Notes under the pieces: generated by a model | The model's database searches: none | What the model was told of the DNA's origin: nothing | What the model saw: the letters and a program-made list of their open reading frames with translations, nothing else | Assembly: GCF_902143515.1 (NCBI RefSeq) | Contig: NZ_CABFVD010000001.1 | Location: forward strand, 310,001 to 374,000 | Length of the DNA stretch: 64,000 bases | DNA from: Hathewaya massiliensis | GTDB taxonomy: Bacteria > Bacillota > Clostridia > Clostridiales > Clostridiaceae | Direction of reading: 5' to 3' | Shown here: positions 44,951-54,462 of the stretch, piece by piece | Numbering within the stretch: position 1 is the stretch's first letter | How the letters are laid out: every line of letters begins with the position of its first letter | Translations under genes and position numbers: made by a program

Positions 44951-45051
44951 TAAACAAATAACATATACTTTAAACAAATACTCTTAAAAAAAGATGTACA
45001 AGTTATTCTTTTATTCTTCCCGAAGCTACTTAAATTTTTAAAAAATATTAA

Positions 45052-46635
45052 TTATATATTTTTAGGTCCAGCTTCTATAACTTCCTTTGGTACGTCTGTA
45101 TATTTTTTAAAGTTTTCTATGAACTTTTCTGCAAGTTCTCTTGCTTTAACATGGTATTCCTCTTTATTTTCCCAAGTATTTATTGGTTCTAATAATTCAG
45201 AAGGAACTCCCTTAACTTCTTTTGGAATTAAAAGATTAAATCTCTCGTCTTTAGTGTATTCAACATCTTTTAATTCTCCAGACAGTGCTGCATTAACCAT
45301 GGCTCTTGTATATGGAAGATGCATTCTATACCCTTTTCCATATCCTCCAGCAATCCATCCTGTATTTACAAGATATACTTCTGTATTATGCTTGTTTATT
45401 TTTTCTCCTAAAAGCTTAGCATAAACATAAGGGCTCATTAACATAAATGGCTCACCGAAACAAGTTGAGAAAGTAGCCTTAGGTTCTGTTATTCCTCTTT
45501 CTGTTCCTGCAAGCTTACTTGTATACCCTGACATAAAGTGATACATAGCACTTTCCTTAGTAAGTTTAGAAATTGGAGGCAATACTCCAAAAGCATCTGC
45601 TGTTAAGAAGATTATTGTATTAGGATGTCCACTTTTTCCACTCTTTTCTATATTAGAAATATGACATAGTGGATATGCACCCCTTGTATTTTCTGTTTTG
45701 CTTCCATCATTATAATCTGGTTCCCCATTTTCATCTAATACAACATTTTCTAAAATAGCTCCAAATCTTAGGGCATCATAAATTTCTCTTTCCTTTTCCC
45801 TACTTAAACTTATGGTCTTAGCATAGCATCCACCCTCGAAGTTAAAAACTCCTTCATCACACCAACCATGTTCATCGTCTCCAATAAGTCTTCTATGCTT
45901 GTCTGCTGACAATGTAGTTTTACCTGTTCCTGATAATCCAAAGAAAATAGCTGTATCCCCTTCTTCTCCAATGTTAGCTGAACAGTGCATTGGGAAAACA
46001 TTTTTCTCTGGAAGTAAAAAGTTCATAACAGAGAACATAGATTTTTTAATTTCTCCAGAATACTGTGTTCCCCCTATTAAAACTATTTTTTCATGGAAAT
46101 TAACTAAGATAAAAGCTTCTGAGTTTATTCCATATTCCTTAGGATCTACCTTTAATCCTGGTGCTGCAATTATTGTAAATTCAGCTTTGTGTTCTTTTAA
46201 TTCTTCTTCACTTGGCTTTCTAAAAAGTGAACTTGCAAAAAGACATTGAGAAGCTAGCTCGTTAATTACCCTAATAGATAGTCTATGCTCTTCCATAGCT
46301 CCAACAAATCCATCAAATACATATAAATCTTTTGCTTCTAAGTATTCACACATTCTTTTATATAATCTATCAAATTTATCTTTCTCAATAGGAAGGTTTG
46401 TACTTCCCCAGTTTACTTTTTCATTTATACTCTCATGTCTAACTATAAATCTATCCTTAGGTGATCTTCCTGTATATTTTCCTGTATCAATAACTAATGC
46501 CCCATTACTACCTAAATTGCCTTCTCCCCTTTTAACTGCATCCTCTACTAATTTACATGTAGGTAAATTTCTAAATACCTCTCCAGAAGTCTTTATACCT
46601 ATATGCTCTAGTTCCCCTTTTAAACATCTACACAT
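45052..46635 (-). CDS. pckA: Phosphoenolpyruvate carboxykinase (ATP)
   Basis: A 527-residue ATP-type PEPCK catalysing oxaloacetate + ATP to PEP + CO2 + ADP. Motifs: N-terminal substrate region [25 protein letters not shown] (oxaloacetate binding), P-loop [13 protein letters not shown], metal site LIGDDEHGW, and the [15 protein letters not shown] near 435. ATG at 46635 is chosen (AGGAG 8 nt upstream) over a GTG 9 bp upstream. Upstream lie a 22-bp hairpin and a 24-bp palindrome (separate entries) suggesting specific control. Confidence 0.97.
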   Translation of the reverse strand: MCRCLKGELEHIGIKTSGEVFRNLPTCKLVEDAVKRGEGNLGSNGALVIDTGKYTGRSPKDRFIVRHESINEKVNWGSTNLPIEKDKFDRLYKRMCEYLEAKDLYVFDGFVGAMEEHRLSIRVINELASQCLFASSLFRKPSEEELKEHKAEFTIIAAPGLKVDPKEYGINSEAFILVNFHEKIVLIGGTQYSGEIKKSMFSVMNFLLPEKNVFPMHCSANIGEEGDTAIFFGLSGTGKTTLSADKHRRLIGDDEHGWCDEGVFNFEGGCYAKTISLSREKEREIYDALRFGAILENVVLDENGEPDYNDGSKTENTRGAYPLCHISNIEKSGKSGHPNTIIFLTADAFGVLPPISKLTKESAMYHFMSGYTSKLAGTERGITEPKATFSTCFGEPFMLMSPYVYAKLLGEKINKHNTEVYLVNTGWIAGGYGKGYRMHLPYTRAMVNAALSGELKDVEYTKDERFNLLIPKEVKGVPSELLEPINTWENKEEYHVKARELAEKFIENFKKYTDVPKEVIEAGPKNI

Positions 46636-46692
46636 TAGATTCACTCCTATTTATTATATATATTAATATTATTTATTGTTTTTTTCCTAATT

Positions 46693-46720
46693 AGTATATC
46701 ACATTTTTTCTATTAATCAA
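46693..46720 (-). promoter_or_regulatory. Probable pckA promoter
   Basis: TTGATT (46715-46720) and TATACT (46693-46698) on the minus strand with 16-bp spacing, about 58 bp from the start codon. Confidence 0.5.
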
Positions 46721-46732
46721 ATATATTTTATT

Positions 46733-46756
46733 TATTATCACATATATGTGGTAATA
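46733..46756. promoter_or_regulatory. 24-bp near-perfect palindrome upstream of pckA
   Basis: TATTATCACATA followed by TATGTGGTAATA, 11 of 12 arm positions complementary. It sits just upstream of the -35 hexamer, where an activator or a dimeric repressor could bind. The half-site CACA/TGTG resembles CRP/FNR-type or other dimeric sites; no regulator can be named. Confidence 0.45.
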
Positions 46757-46792
46757 TAGGATAAACAGAGCTCTTGGCTTTAGGGGAGATCG

Positions 46793-46843
46793 TTATCCGA
46801 TGACTACACGCTCTTTTCTCTAGAGCGGGTAGTCATCGGATAA
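46793..46843. repeat. 22-bp hairpin with 7-nt loop, GC-richer than its surroundings
   Basis: Arms 46793-46814 and 46822-46843 match at 21 of 22 positions (outer part TTATCCGATGACTAC), loop TTTCTCT. Not followed by a T-run on the strand where a neighbouring gene would need a terminator: plus strand gives AAAAAA, minus strand gives ACGATCTCC. So it is unlikely to be a normal terminator. Confidence 0.75.
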
Positions 46844-46954
46844 AAAAATAATTTCAATTAATACAACATAAAATAACTACAAAACATATTAATTTTCTAG
46901 TTATACATACTGTATTAAATGAAATTACTTTAATATAGGTTATTTAATTTATTA

Positions 46955-47019
46955 GACTTTGTTAGACACTTTTTTTGATGTGAATTGGCCTTTATATCAA
47001 TATTTTACTCTAACACAGC
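46955..47019. repeat. Short deletion derivative of repeat family A
   Basis: GACTTTGTTAGACA at one end and TCTAACACAGC at the other, with ATATCAATATTTTA inside, are the two termini of family A joined with the middle missing (65 bp in all). Lies just downstream of the EamA gene. Confidence 0.6.
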
Positions 47020-47033
47020 TATTGTTTCTAATA

Positions 47034-47915
47034 TTACTGCTTTATTAAGTATACTGCTACAACTATGAATAAAGCACCAAATATCTGCATTATAGATATT
47101 CCTTCACTTAAAAATAAATATCCTAAAACCATTGCTGTAGGTATTTCTATATTACCTATTATAGAAGTTTTAAATGCACCTATATTGTTGATTGCTGCAT
47201 ACAAAAGAGTTAAAGGAATTATTTCGCAAAATATAGCTAAGATTGTTATATACTTAAGACTTTCCATACTTAGAGAGGTATTATATATAGATATTCCCCC
47301 TCCATTATATACTCCTATGCCTATTTGAATTACTATTAAGGACATAAGAGAAAACAAAGTAGCATATGCATTTATTTTTAAAGGTTTTACATTACTTAAA
47401 TACTTTTCCGTACATATATTCATAAAAGCATAGAATAATGCACTAATTAAAGCTAATATAATTCCTATTATAGAATAGTTAAGATGTCCAGAAGATAATC
47501 CTAAACTTAAAAAACATCCTACTATAGCTAATAGGAGAGCCATTAGTTTATTTCTATTAAATTTTATCCCTTGAAAGAAAAACTCATAAAAAAATACCAT
47601 TATAGGACAAGTGTATAAAAGCATATTTACTAAGGCAACGGGTAAATAATTAAAAGCCATATAATAAAATACGGTCATAAAAGTATTCCCTATTACCCCT
47701 AAAATCATAAGATACTTTAATTCATGTCTAGTAAGTTTTATATCTTTTTTGTCTAAAATTAATAATAATATAAACATTAGTATTATAGCTAATGTATATT
47801 GATGTATTAAAAGAGACGTGGAACTTAAACCAGTCTTAAAAGACATTTTTACAAATAAGCCTGCACTTCCAAATAAAACCGCAGATAGGATAGCATATAT
47901 ATATCCTTTTTTCAT
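47034..47915 (-). CDS. EamA/DMT family transporter
   Basis: A 293-residue drug/metabolite-transporter protein with 10 predicted spans in two EamA halves (about residues 5-140 and 150-292). It starts with the typical G-Y-I-Y-A-I-L-S-A-V-L-F-G-S-A-G-L and ends in ITEGISIMQIFGALFIVVAV-like segments. ATG 47915 is preferred since GGGGG lies 7 nt upstream. Exports or imports small metabolites; substrate not predictable. Monocistronic, with a repeat-derived region following. Confidence 0.88.
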   Translation of the reverse strand: MKKGYIYAILSAVLFGSAGLFVKMSFKTGLSSTSLLIHQYTLAIILMFILLLILDKKDIKLTRHELKYLMILGVIGNTFMTVFYYMAFNYLPVALVNMLLYTCPIMVFFYEFFFQGIKFNRNKLMALLLAIVGCFLSLGLSSGHLNYSIIGIILALISALFYAFMNICTEKYLSNVKPLKINAYATLFSLMSLIVIQIGIGVYNGGGISIYNTSLSMESLKYITILAIFCEIIPLTLLYAAINNIGAFKTSIIGNIEIPTAMVLGYLFLSEGISIMQIFGALFIVVAVYLIKQ

Positions 47916-48120
47916 AAACATTCCCCCTTCGTTTGTTTTTTATACTTTCTTTTGTTTTTTTTACTTTTATTTATTTTTTTATATTAACATATTACCAAAA
48001 AAATAATCATATAACTACTAGTCATATTAATTTTTTTATAATAAAACTTCTTTATTATAGTTTTAGAAGCTAAAAATTGATACAATATACTTACAACATT
48101 TAAGAAAGGCGGTTTTTCCT

Positions 48121-49314
48121 TTGAATAATAAAAATAAAAAAAGAGCAAAGCATTTTTCTTATATTGTTATGTTAGTTTTATTACTTGGTATTCTTAGTTC
48201 TATAGTATATATGGTTGACAAAGTTCACTCTAAAAATAAAGGAAACACAGAAAACAAAAATATTTCACATAAAAATACAGAAGATAAGCCTAAAAATAAT
48301 CAAGATGGGAAAAATAAGGTTGAGGAAAAAAAGAAAGTTGAAGAAAAAAAGCCTGAAGAAAAAAAAGCTGATACCTCCACAGAAATTTTGCTTTCTTTTG
48401 CTGGAGACTGCACCATCGGGAATGATCCTAAATTCTCTGGCGAAACTTTGCCAGTGGTTCTTGCTAACAAAGGTATGGACTACTCATATTTCTTTAAAAA
48501 TGTATCTCCTTATTTCAAAAATGATGATATGACCATAGTAAATTTAGAAACTACTTTTACAAATAGTAACAATAAAGTGCAAAAGGCTTTTAACTTTAAA
48601 GCTCCACCTTCTTATGTAAAATCTTTAACTTTAGGTTCTATAGAAGCAGTTAATATTGCTAATAATCATATTTATGATTATAATGAAAAAGGGTTTATTG
48701 ATACAAAAGAAACCCTAAAAGGTGAAAAAATTAATTTCTTTGGAGAAGGTACTATTTTTAAGACCACTATAAAAGGTAAAAAATTTGCCTTTTTAGGTTA
48801 TCAAGGTTGGGAAGGTAGTATAGATTTTTCTAAGTTAAAAACCGAAATTACAGAGTTAAAAAAAGAAGGATGTATAGTAATTATTAACTTCCATTGGGGA
48901 ATAGAGCGACAATATCATCCAATAGGGTTTCAAAAAAAACTTGCTAAATTCTCCATAGACAATGGTGCAGATTTAATAGTTGGCCATCATCCACATGTAG
49001 TTCAAGGAATTGAAACTTATAAAGGAAAGTATATTGCCTATAGTTTAGGAAATTTCTGTTTTGGAGGAAATACCAATCCAAGTGATAAGGATACTTTTAT
49101 AATGCAAACAAATTTTAAATTTAAAAATGATACCTTAGTTGAAACTGGATTTAAGGCTATACCTTGCAGAGTTTCTTCTGTAACTTATAAAAATGACTAT
49201 TGCCCTACCCCTTTAAAGGAAAATGAAAAAAATAGAGTTCTAAATAAAATTAACAGTGTTTCTCCGAATTCTGGTTTTAAAATCTCTGAAGAATTTCATT
49301 ACGAAAAACACTAA
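48121..49314 (+). CDS. CapA family metallophosphatase-like protein
   Basis: A 397-residue protein with an N-terminal membrane anchor (about residues 12-35), a low-complexity Lys/Glu/Asn linker (to about residue 85) and a PGA_cap/CapA metallophosphatase domain. Motifs in order: LSFAGDCTIGND, N-L-E-T-T-F-T, V-N-I-A-N-N-H, I-I-N-F-H-W-G-I-E, GADLIVGHHPHVVQGIE and YSLGNFCFGG. CapA in Bacillus is part of poly-gamma-glutamate synthesis, but no CapB/CapC is present here, so it is likelier a cell-surface phosphodiesterase-like enzyme. TTG start after AAAGGCGG. First of a three-gene run with murT-gatD, 16 bp apart. Confidence 0.86.
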   Translation: MNNKNKKRAKHFSYIVMLVLLLGILSSIVYMVDKVHSKNKGNTENKNISHKNTEDKPKNNQDGKNKVEEKKKVEEKKPEEKKADTSTEILLSFAGDCTIGNDPKFSGETLPVVLANKGMDYSYFFKNVSPYFKNDDMTIVNLETTFTNSNNKVQKAFNFKAPPSYVKSLTLGSIEAVNIANNHIYDYNEKGFIDTKETLKGEKINFFGEGTIFKTTIKGKKFAFLGYQGWEGSIDFSKLKTEITELKKEGCIVIINFHWGIERQYHPIGFQKKLAKFSIDNGADLIVGHHPHVVQGIETYKGKYIAYSLGNFCFGGNTNPSDKDTFIMQTNFKFKNDTLVETGFKAIPCRVSSVTYKNDYCPTPLKENEKNRVLNKINSVSPNSGFKISEEFHYEKH

Positions 49315-49330
49315 GACATAAATAGAGGCG

Positions 49331-50689
49331 GTGACTAAAATTAATATAAAATCTTTTTTTAGTATAATTTGTTCTAAACTAGTTATTAAATTATGTAAGA
49401 TTTTTTCTAAGGGTGGAACTAACTTCCCTGGCAAAATAGCTTTAAAATTAGATAGAAATATTTTAAAAACCATAGCAAAAGATTATAAAGTAGTGCTTGT
49501 TACAGGAACTAACGGTAAAACCACCACTACTAATATGATATATAGCATAGTAAAGTCTAGTGGTAAAAAAGTTATAACAAATTCCTCTGGTGCAAACCTT
49601 TATGCAGGAATTATAACCACCTTTGTATCTAATTTTTCTTTTAAAAAGAATGTAGGAGAAAAATATGCCATTATTGAAGTAGATGAAGCCAATGTAAAAT
49701 TTATAACAGAACATATTTCTCCTGAAATTATTACCATAACAAATTTATTTAGGGATCAATTAGATAGATATGGTGAGGTTTATACTACCTTAGAAAAAAT
49801 ACTTGAAGGAGTAAAAAAGGTAGAAAACTCTACTTTAATTTTAAATGGAGATGAATCTTTATTAGGTAATTTACCTCTTAAAAATAAGGTTATTTATTAT
49901 GGCTTCCAAAACTATGATTTAGAAAATAATCAAGTTCATATAAACTCTGACGCTAAGTTTTGTAAGTTTTGCAAAACATCTTATAACTATAACTTTGTGA
50001 CTTATAACCATTTAGGGGATTATTATTGCCCTAATTGTGGATATAAACATCCCGAATTAAAATATAAAGTGGATAAAGTTTTAGATAAAACACCTTCTAG
50101 TTCTTCTGTAATAATTAATGATGAAGAAATTTTAATTAATCAGCCAGGAACTTATAATATTTATAATGGACTATGTGCTTTTGCCATAGGTTCTGAACTT
50201 TCTATTGCTGTGGAAAATATTAAATCCTCTCTAGAAAACCAAGAAAGTAGCTTTGGTCGTCAAGAAGAGATAGATATTGAAGGAAAGAAACTTAAAATTA
50301 TATTAGTTAAAAATCCTGCTGGATATGATGAAGCACTAAACACCATACTCCTAGATAAGAGAAAAATAAACCTATGCTTTATGTTAAATGACAACTATGC
50401 AGATGGTAGAGATGTATCCTGGATATGGGATGTAAACTTTGAAAAACTACAAAATTTAAATGTGGATAAAATCTTAATATCTGGTATGAGAAAATATGAT
50501 ATGTCAGTAAGATTAAAGATATCTGGATTTAATGAAGAGGGATTTATTATATGTAATAATGATGAAGAAGTAATAAATAAAATTAAAACTAATGAAGAAG
50601 ATTTCACTTATGTATTAGCAACTTATACAGCCATGACTGACTTTAGAAAGTTCCTAAATACTAAAGGTTATGCAAAAGAAATTTGGTAG
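49331..50689 (+). CDS. murT: Lipid II isoglutaminyl synthase subunit MurT
   Basis: A 452-residue Mur-ligase-like ATPase that activates the D-iGlu alpha-carboxyl of lipid II; with GatD it amidates it to D-isoglutamine. Motifs: P-loop TGTNGKTTTTNM near residue 58, I-I-E-V-D-E-A-N, the RDQLDRYGE region near 145, and a four-cysteine zinc ribbon (C-K-F-C and C-P-N-C) near 215-240, specific for MurT. DUF1727 C-terminal domain. The GTG at 49331 is uncomfortably near its Shine-Dalgarno (GAGG, 2 nt), so the true start may be a few codons in, at a non-ATG codon. Confidence 0.94.
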   Translation: MTKINIKSFFSIICSKLVIKLCKIFSKGGTNFPGKIALKLDRNILKTIAKDYKVVLVTGTNGKTTTTNMIYSIVKSSGKKVITNSSGANLYAGIITTFVSNFSFKKNVGEKYAIIEVDEANVKFITEHISPEIITITNLFRDQLDRYGEVYTTLEKILEGVKKVENSTLILNGDESLLGNLPLKNKVIYYGFQNYDLENNQVHINSDAKFCKFCKTSYNYNFVTYNHLGDYYCPNCGYKHPELKYKVDKVLDKTPSSSSVIINDEEILINQPGTYNIYNGLCAFAIGSELSIAVENIKSSLENQESSFGRQEEIDIEGKKLKIILVKNPAGYDEALNTILLDKRKINLCFMLNDNYADGRDVSWIWDVNFEKLQNLNVDKILISGMRKYDMSVRLKISGFNEEGFIICNNDEEVINKIKTNEEDFTYVLATYTAMTDFRKFLNTKGYAKEIW

Positions 50690-50709
50690 TTTAAAAGGAG
50701 ACGATTAAT

Positions 50710-51447
50710 ATGGAATTAAATATATGTCACCTATATCCAGACCTACTAAATGTATATGGAGACTATGGAAATATTTTAGTTCTTAAATATAGGGCAGAAA
50801 AAAGAGGTATTAAAGTTAATATAATAAATTTATCCGTTGATGAAGCTTTTGATGATAAATTATATGATATAGTACTTTTCGGCGGAGGACAGGACTTTGA
50901 GCAATCTATAGTTTCTAAAGATATGGTAGAAACTAAAAAAAATAACATACAAAAATACATAGAAGATGGAAAAGTATTTTTAAGCATTTGCGGTGGATAT
51001 CAGCTTTTAGGAAAATACTACACAACTCCTGAAGGTGAAAAGCTTCCTGGTCTTTCTATATTAGATATATACACAGAATCTGGTGACAATAGATTTATTG
51101 GAAACACAGTTATATATAATGAAGAGTTTAAAGAAACTTATGTAGGTTTTGAAAATCATTCAGGAAGAACATATATAGGAGATTTAAAGCCTCTCGGAGA
51201 GGTTTTATATGGCTATGGTAATAATGGAGAGGATGGTTACGAAGGATGTATATATAAAAATACCTTCTGTACTTATTTTCATGGTTCCCTACTTTCAAAA
51301 AATCCTGAATTAGCAGATAGACTTCTTATGTTAGCTTTAAAGAGCAAATATGAAGAAGTAAACTTATGTCCTCTTAATGACACTTTAGAATTAAATGCAA
51401 AAGAATATATAATAAAAACTTATACAAAAGATAAACAGAGTTCATAA
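50710..51447 (+). CDS. gatD: Lipid II isoglutaminyl synthase glutaminase subunit GatD
   Basis: A 245-residue class-I (CobB/CobQ-like) glutamine amidotransferase that supplies ammonia to MurT. The nucleophile motif S-I-C-G-G-Y-Q-L-L near residue 92 has the catalytic Cys, and the histidine is in F-H-G-S-L-L-S near 195, followed by N-P-E-L-A-D-R. AAAGGAG precedes ATG, 20 bp after murT. The MurT/GatD pair amidates peptidoglycan stem peptides, affecting cross-linking and lysozyme resistance. Confidence 0.95.
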   Translation: MELNICHLYPDLLNVYGDYGNILVLKYRAEKRGIKVNIINLSVDEAFDDKLYDIVLFGGGQDFEQSIVSKDMVETKKNNIQKYIEDGKVFLSICGGYQLLGKYYTTPEGEKLPGLSILDIYTESGDNRFIGNTVIYNEEFKETYVGFENHSGRTYIGDLKPLGEVLYGYGNNGEDGYEGCIYKNTFCTYFHGSLLSKNPELADRLLMLALKSKYEEVNLCPLNDTLELNAKEYIIKTYTKDKQSS

Positions 51448-51475
51448 CATAATTCACAGTAAACTTTAATAATAG

Positions 51476-51530
51476 AAAACCATGCATAATTGGGGTATAA
51501 TAAAAAGCCCTTTTATGCATGGTTTTATTC
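51476..51530 (+). terminator. Terminator of the capA-murT-gatD run
   Basis: AAAACCATGCATAA/TTATGCATGGTTTT 14-bp arms (51476-51489, 51513-51526), T-rich tail; the loop contains a further short complementary pair. Confidence 0.85.
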
Positions 51531-51567
51531 TTAAGAAGTTAATTAATATTCCTTTTGAAACCCTCTC

Positions 51568-52311
51568 TTATTTATTTAAAATTTTTAATTTTTCTAGTCT
51601 AGTTCTTTCTTCCTTTGGTAAATTTTTTAGACTCTTAAAAGTATATCCTTGATCTTTATAATATTTAATAACTTCTTTTAACACTTGCATACTAGTAGTA
51701 TTATAATATCCATCATGCAAAAGAAGTACTACGCATTCTTTTCCCTTAGTACTCTTTAGTATATTATTTTTAATTTTACCCACAGGTACATTACGCCCTA
51801 TAGCATCTTCCCCACTAACATTCCAATCAATGTAACTTAGATTTTTATTTTTAACAAAATCCTTAATCTGAGTTTTATTCCCCTTATTACAATTATTATT
51901 ACTAGAACCACATGGCATTCTAATTATATCTATATAATTTTTACCTATGATTTCATTAAGTGTTTCTATGCACTTTTCTAAGTCCTTACTATAATTCCCC
52001 TTAGACTTATATATATAAGAAACCTTATGAGTATAACTATGAGCACCTATAGCCATACCACTTTTATCTAACTCTTTTATTATATTAGGGTATTTTTCTG
52101 CATTTTCTCCAATAACAAAAAAAGTAGCAGGTACTTTTTCTTCTTTTAAAATCTCCAGTACTTTTAAAGTGTTATTAGGAGAGGGACCATCATCAAAAGT
52201 AAGATAAATCACTTTTTCCCCCTCTCCCTTAACAGTATATATATTAAAGGTAACTAAGGACAAAATAAATACAATAAGTAATGAAACTTTCGTAAATCCA
52301 CTTTTTCTCAC
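51568..52311 (-). CDS. Polysaccharide deacetylase family protein
   Basis: A 247-residue CE4 (NodB-type) deacetylase exported by an N-terminal signal/anchor (SLLIVFILSLVTFNIYTV). Motifs: TFDDGPSP near residue 38 (metal/catalytic Asp pair), H-S-Y-T-H with metal histidines, R-M-P-C-G-S (in place of the usual R-x-P-Y/F), a W near the D-W-N-V-S-G-E-D region, and L-L-L-H-D-G. It likely N-deacetylates peptidoglycan or another surface sugar; some spore-cortex members (PdaA) act similarly. GTG at 52311, 9 nt after AAGGAG, is chosen; the ATG at 52320 sits directly on the Shine-Dalgarno. Confidence 0.9.
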   Translation of the reverse strand: MRKSGFTKVSLLIVFILSLVTFNIYTVKGEGEKVIYLTFDDGPSPNNTLKVLEILKEEKVPATFFVIGENAEKYPNIIKELDKSGMAIGAHSYTHKVSYIYKSKGNYSKDLEKCIETLNEIIGKNYIDIIRMPCGSSNNNCNKGNKTQIKDFVKNKNLSYIDWNVSGEDAIGRNVPVGKIKNNILKSTKGKECVVLLLHDGYYNTTSMQVLKEVIKYYKDQGYTFKSLKNLPKEERTRLEKLKILNK

Positions 52312-52383
52312 AGTTTTCATCTCCTTAAAAGCTTTTAACTTTAGGATATGCACTGCAATACTTTTAATACACTTTTTTATATA

Positions 52384-53316
52384 CTATTTTAAGAATATAT
52401 TTACAGTAAATTCTAAGGACTCTCCACTTTTTAAAGTAAAAACTTTATTTTTTCTCTCTGCTATATCTATACTATCATAATATCCATTAGTAGGTTCTAG
52501 TGCACAGTTATAGTCACCTCTAAATCCACCTTCTGTAACCCAAAAACCTAAATAAGGAAGTATTTCTCTATCATATTTTAAAGTATAAGTTAAATCCTTA
52601 TTTTTATAATAAATAGAACATTCACCCTCATTAACCTTGCCATTTACATAGTATTTTTCCGTGTGATTACTATTTTGACTTAATACTCTTCCTAGGTTAT
52701 ATTCTTCATTTTTTAAAGTCTTAGTCATAGGATACTTGTGGATTACATCTACTTCTCCAAGCTTAGAACTTTTTTGAACATTTACAACTTCAGTAGTGCC
52801 TTTTGGAAATATAATTTCCATATCTCCGCTACAATTAACCAAATAATGAGCTGCCCAAATACACGGGAAATCAAAATCCCCAAGGTTTTTAATTAAATAA
52901 TCTATTTTTATTCCACACTCTTCTATGGTGATTTTTTTTGAATAGGTATAAGGTAGTATAGAACTTTTAAAACTTAAAGTAAGAGTATTGTCTTTTATCT
53001 CATCAACATTAAATTCTGAAGTCCATACTTCTCCATGATCCGGATACTTAACCTTTTTCCCATTCACTTCTACTTCTCCATAGTCTATAGTTGGAAATGC
53101 ATCATCAAATCCAGCTGCATCATACTTTGAAAAATCATCATAAAGTTCTGGTTTTTTATAACTGTCATCCTTATTTTGAAATAAAAGTTCAAATTCCTTT
53201 TCCTTATGATAAATAGAAGCTATTTTCCCACCTATGGAAGGAATTATTTTAACCTTAAGAATATTATTTTCAAACTCTAAAGCATTAATACCTTTAAAAA
53301 TAATTTCTTTAAACAT
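52384..53316 (-). CDS. Aldose 1-epimerase (galactose mutarotase-like) protein
   Basis: A 310-residue all-beta protein with the galactose mutarotase-like fold. Features: I-I-P-S-I-G-G-K-I-A-S near 25, YDDFSKYDAAGFDDAFPTI near 60, A-A-H-Y-L-V-N near 155 (the histidine of the family), and A-L-E-P-T-N-G-Y-Y-D near 275 holding the catalytic glutamate. It interconverts sugar anomers. Placed 22 bp after galE in the same operon, fitting galactose metabolism, and followed 72 bp later by the deacetylase gene. Substrate could also be a related hexose-6-phosphate. Confidence 0.88.
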   Translation of the reverse strand: MFKEIIFKGINALEFENNILKVKIIPSIGGKIASIYHKEKEFELLFQNKDDSYKKPELYDDFSKYDAAGFDDAFPTIDYGEVEVNGKKVKYPDHGEVWTSEFNVDEIKDNTLTLSFKSSILPYTYSKKITIEECGIKIDYLIKNLGDFDFPCIWAAHYLVNCSGDMEIIFPKGTTEVVNVQKSSKLGEVDVIHKYPMTKTLKNEEYNLGRVLSQNSNHTEKYYVNGKVNEGECSIYYKNKDLTYTLKYDREILPYLGFWVTEGGFRGDYNCALEPTNGYYDSIDIAERKNKVFTLKSGESLEFTVNIFLK

Positions 53317-53338
53317 ATCCCCACTCCAATATTTTATA

Positions 53339-54325
53339 TTATTTTTTATAGCCGTCTAAATGATTTAAGTGCCAGTTCCATGCTGTTTCAATAATTTTTT
53401 CTAAAGAATTATATCTACAATTCCATCCTAATTCTTTAGTCGCTCTTTCTGAAGATGCAATTAAAGTTCCAGGATCACCAGCTCTTCTATCGCCCATTTC
53501 TACTTTAAATTCTTTTCCTGTTACTTTTTTTACAGTTTCTATAACCTCTTTAACTGAGAACCCTTTTCCATTTCCTAAATTATATATAGCACTTTCTTCT
53601 CCTCTCATTAATCTCTCTAAAGCTAGAAGATGTGCATTAGCAAGGTCTGTAACATGTATATAATCTCTAACACAAGTTCCATCTGGTGTATTATAGTCAT
53701 CGCCAAAAATAAATACTTTTTCTCTCTTACCTAAAGCAGCTTGAATTATTATAGGAATTAAATGAGTTTCTGGATTATGATCCTCACCTATTTTTCCGCT
53801 TATATGAGCTCCTGCAGCATTAAAATATCTAAGAGCTGTATATTTTATACCATAAGCATTATCACACCATTTTAAAATTTTCTCTACTGCTAATTTAGAT
53901 TCTCCATAAGGATTAGTTGGAAAAGTTTTATCCTTTTCTAATATTGGAATATTTTCAGGTTCTCCATAAGTTGCTGCTGTAGATGAAAATATTATATATT
54001 TAACATTATAATCTCTCATAGCTTCTAATAAACATATGGTACCATATACGTTGTTATTGAAATATTTTAAAGGCTCTACCACACTCTCTCCAACTAAGGA
54101 TTCTGCAGCAAAATCAATAACCGCATCAATTTTATTTTCAACAAATACCTTGTCCAAAACTTTTCTATCTCTTATATCACCTTCATATATTTTGCCACCT
54201 AAAATAGCATCCCTATGTCCCTTTTGAAAATTATCTAATACTATAACTTCATGACCCTTTTCCAGCAGTTCCGCCACCATATGACTTCCAATATATCCAG
54301 CACCACCACAAACTAAAACTTTCAT
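53339..54325 (-). CDS. galE: UDP-glucose 4-epimerase
   Basis: A 328-residue NAD-dependent SDR epimerase interconverting UDP-glucose and UDP-galactose. Motifs: GGAGYIGSHMVAELL at residues 7-20, F-S-S-T-A-A near 120, catalytic Y-G-E-S-K in NPYGESK near 148, and GGKIYEGDIRD. AAGGAGGG precedes ATG. First gene of the galE-mutarotase-deacetylase unit; upstream is a repeat-rich non-coding stretch. Confidence 0.96.
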   Translation of the reverse strand: MKVLVCGGAGYIGSHMVAELLEKGHEVIVLDNFQKGHRDAILGGKIYEGDIRDRKVLDKVFVENKIDAVIDFAAESLVGESVVEPLKYFNNNVYGTICLLEAMRDYNVKYIIFSSTAATYGEPENIPILEKDKTFPTNPYGESKLAVEKILKWCDNAYGIKYTALRYFNAAGAHISGKIGEDHNPETHLIPIIIQAALGKREKVFIFGDDYNTPDGTCVRDYIHVTDLANAHLLALERLMRGEESAIYNLGNGKGFSVKEVIETVKKVTGKEFKVEMGDRRAGDPGTLIASSERATKELGWNCRYNSLEKIIETAWNWHLNHLDGYKK

Positions 54326-54462
54326 TACTTTCCCTCCTTAATAGAAAACCTTTTCTATGATTATATTTAATAAACAAAACATAATTTCGCTACCTTCATA
54401 TGTAATTTTTAATTAAATTGATTATATCACATTATAACTTATATGTTAACATTTTTCGTAAC

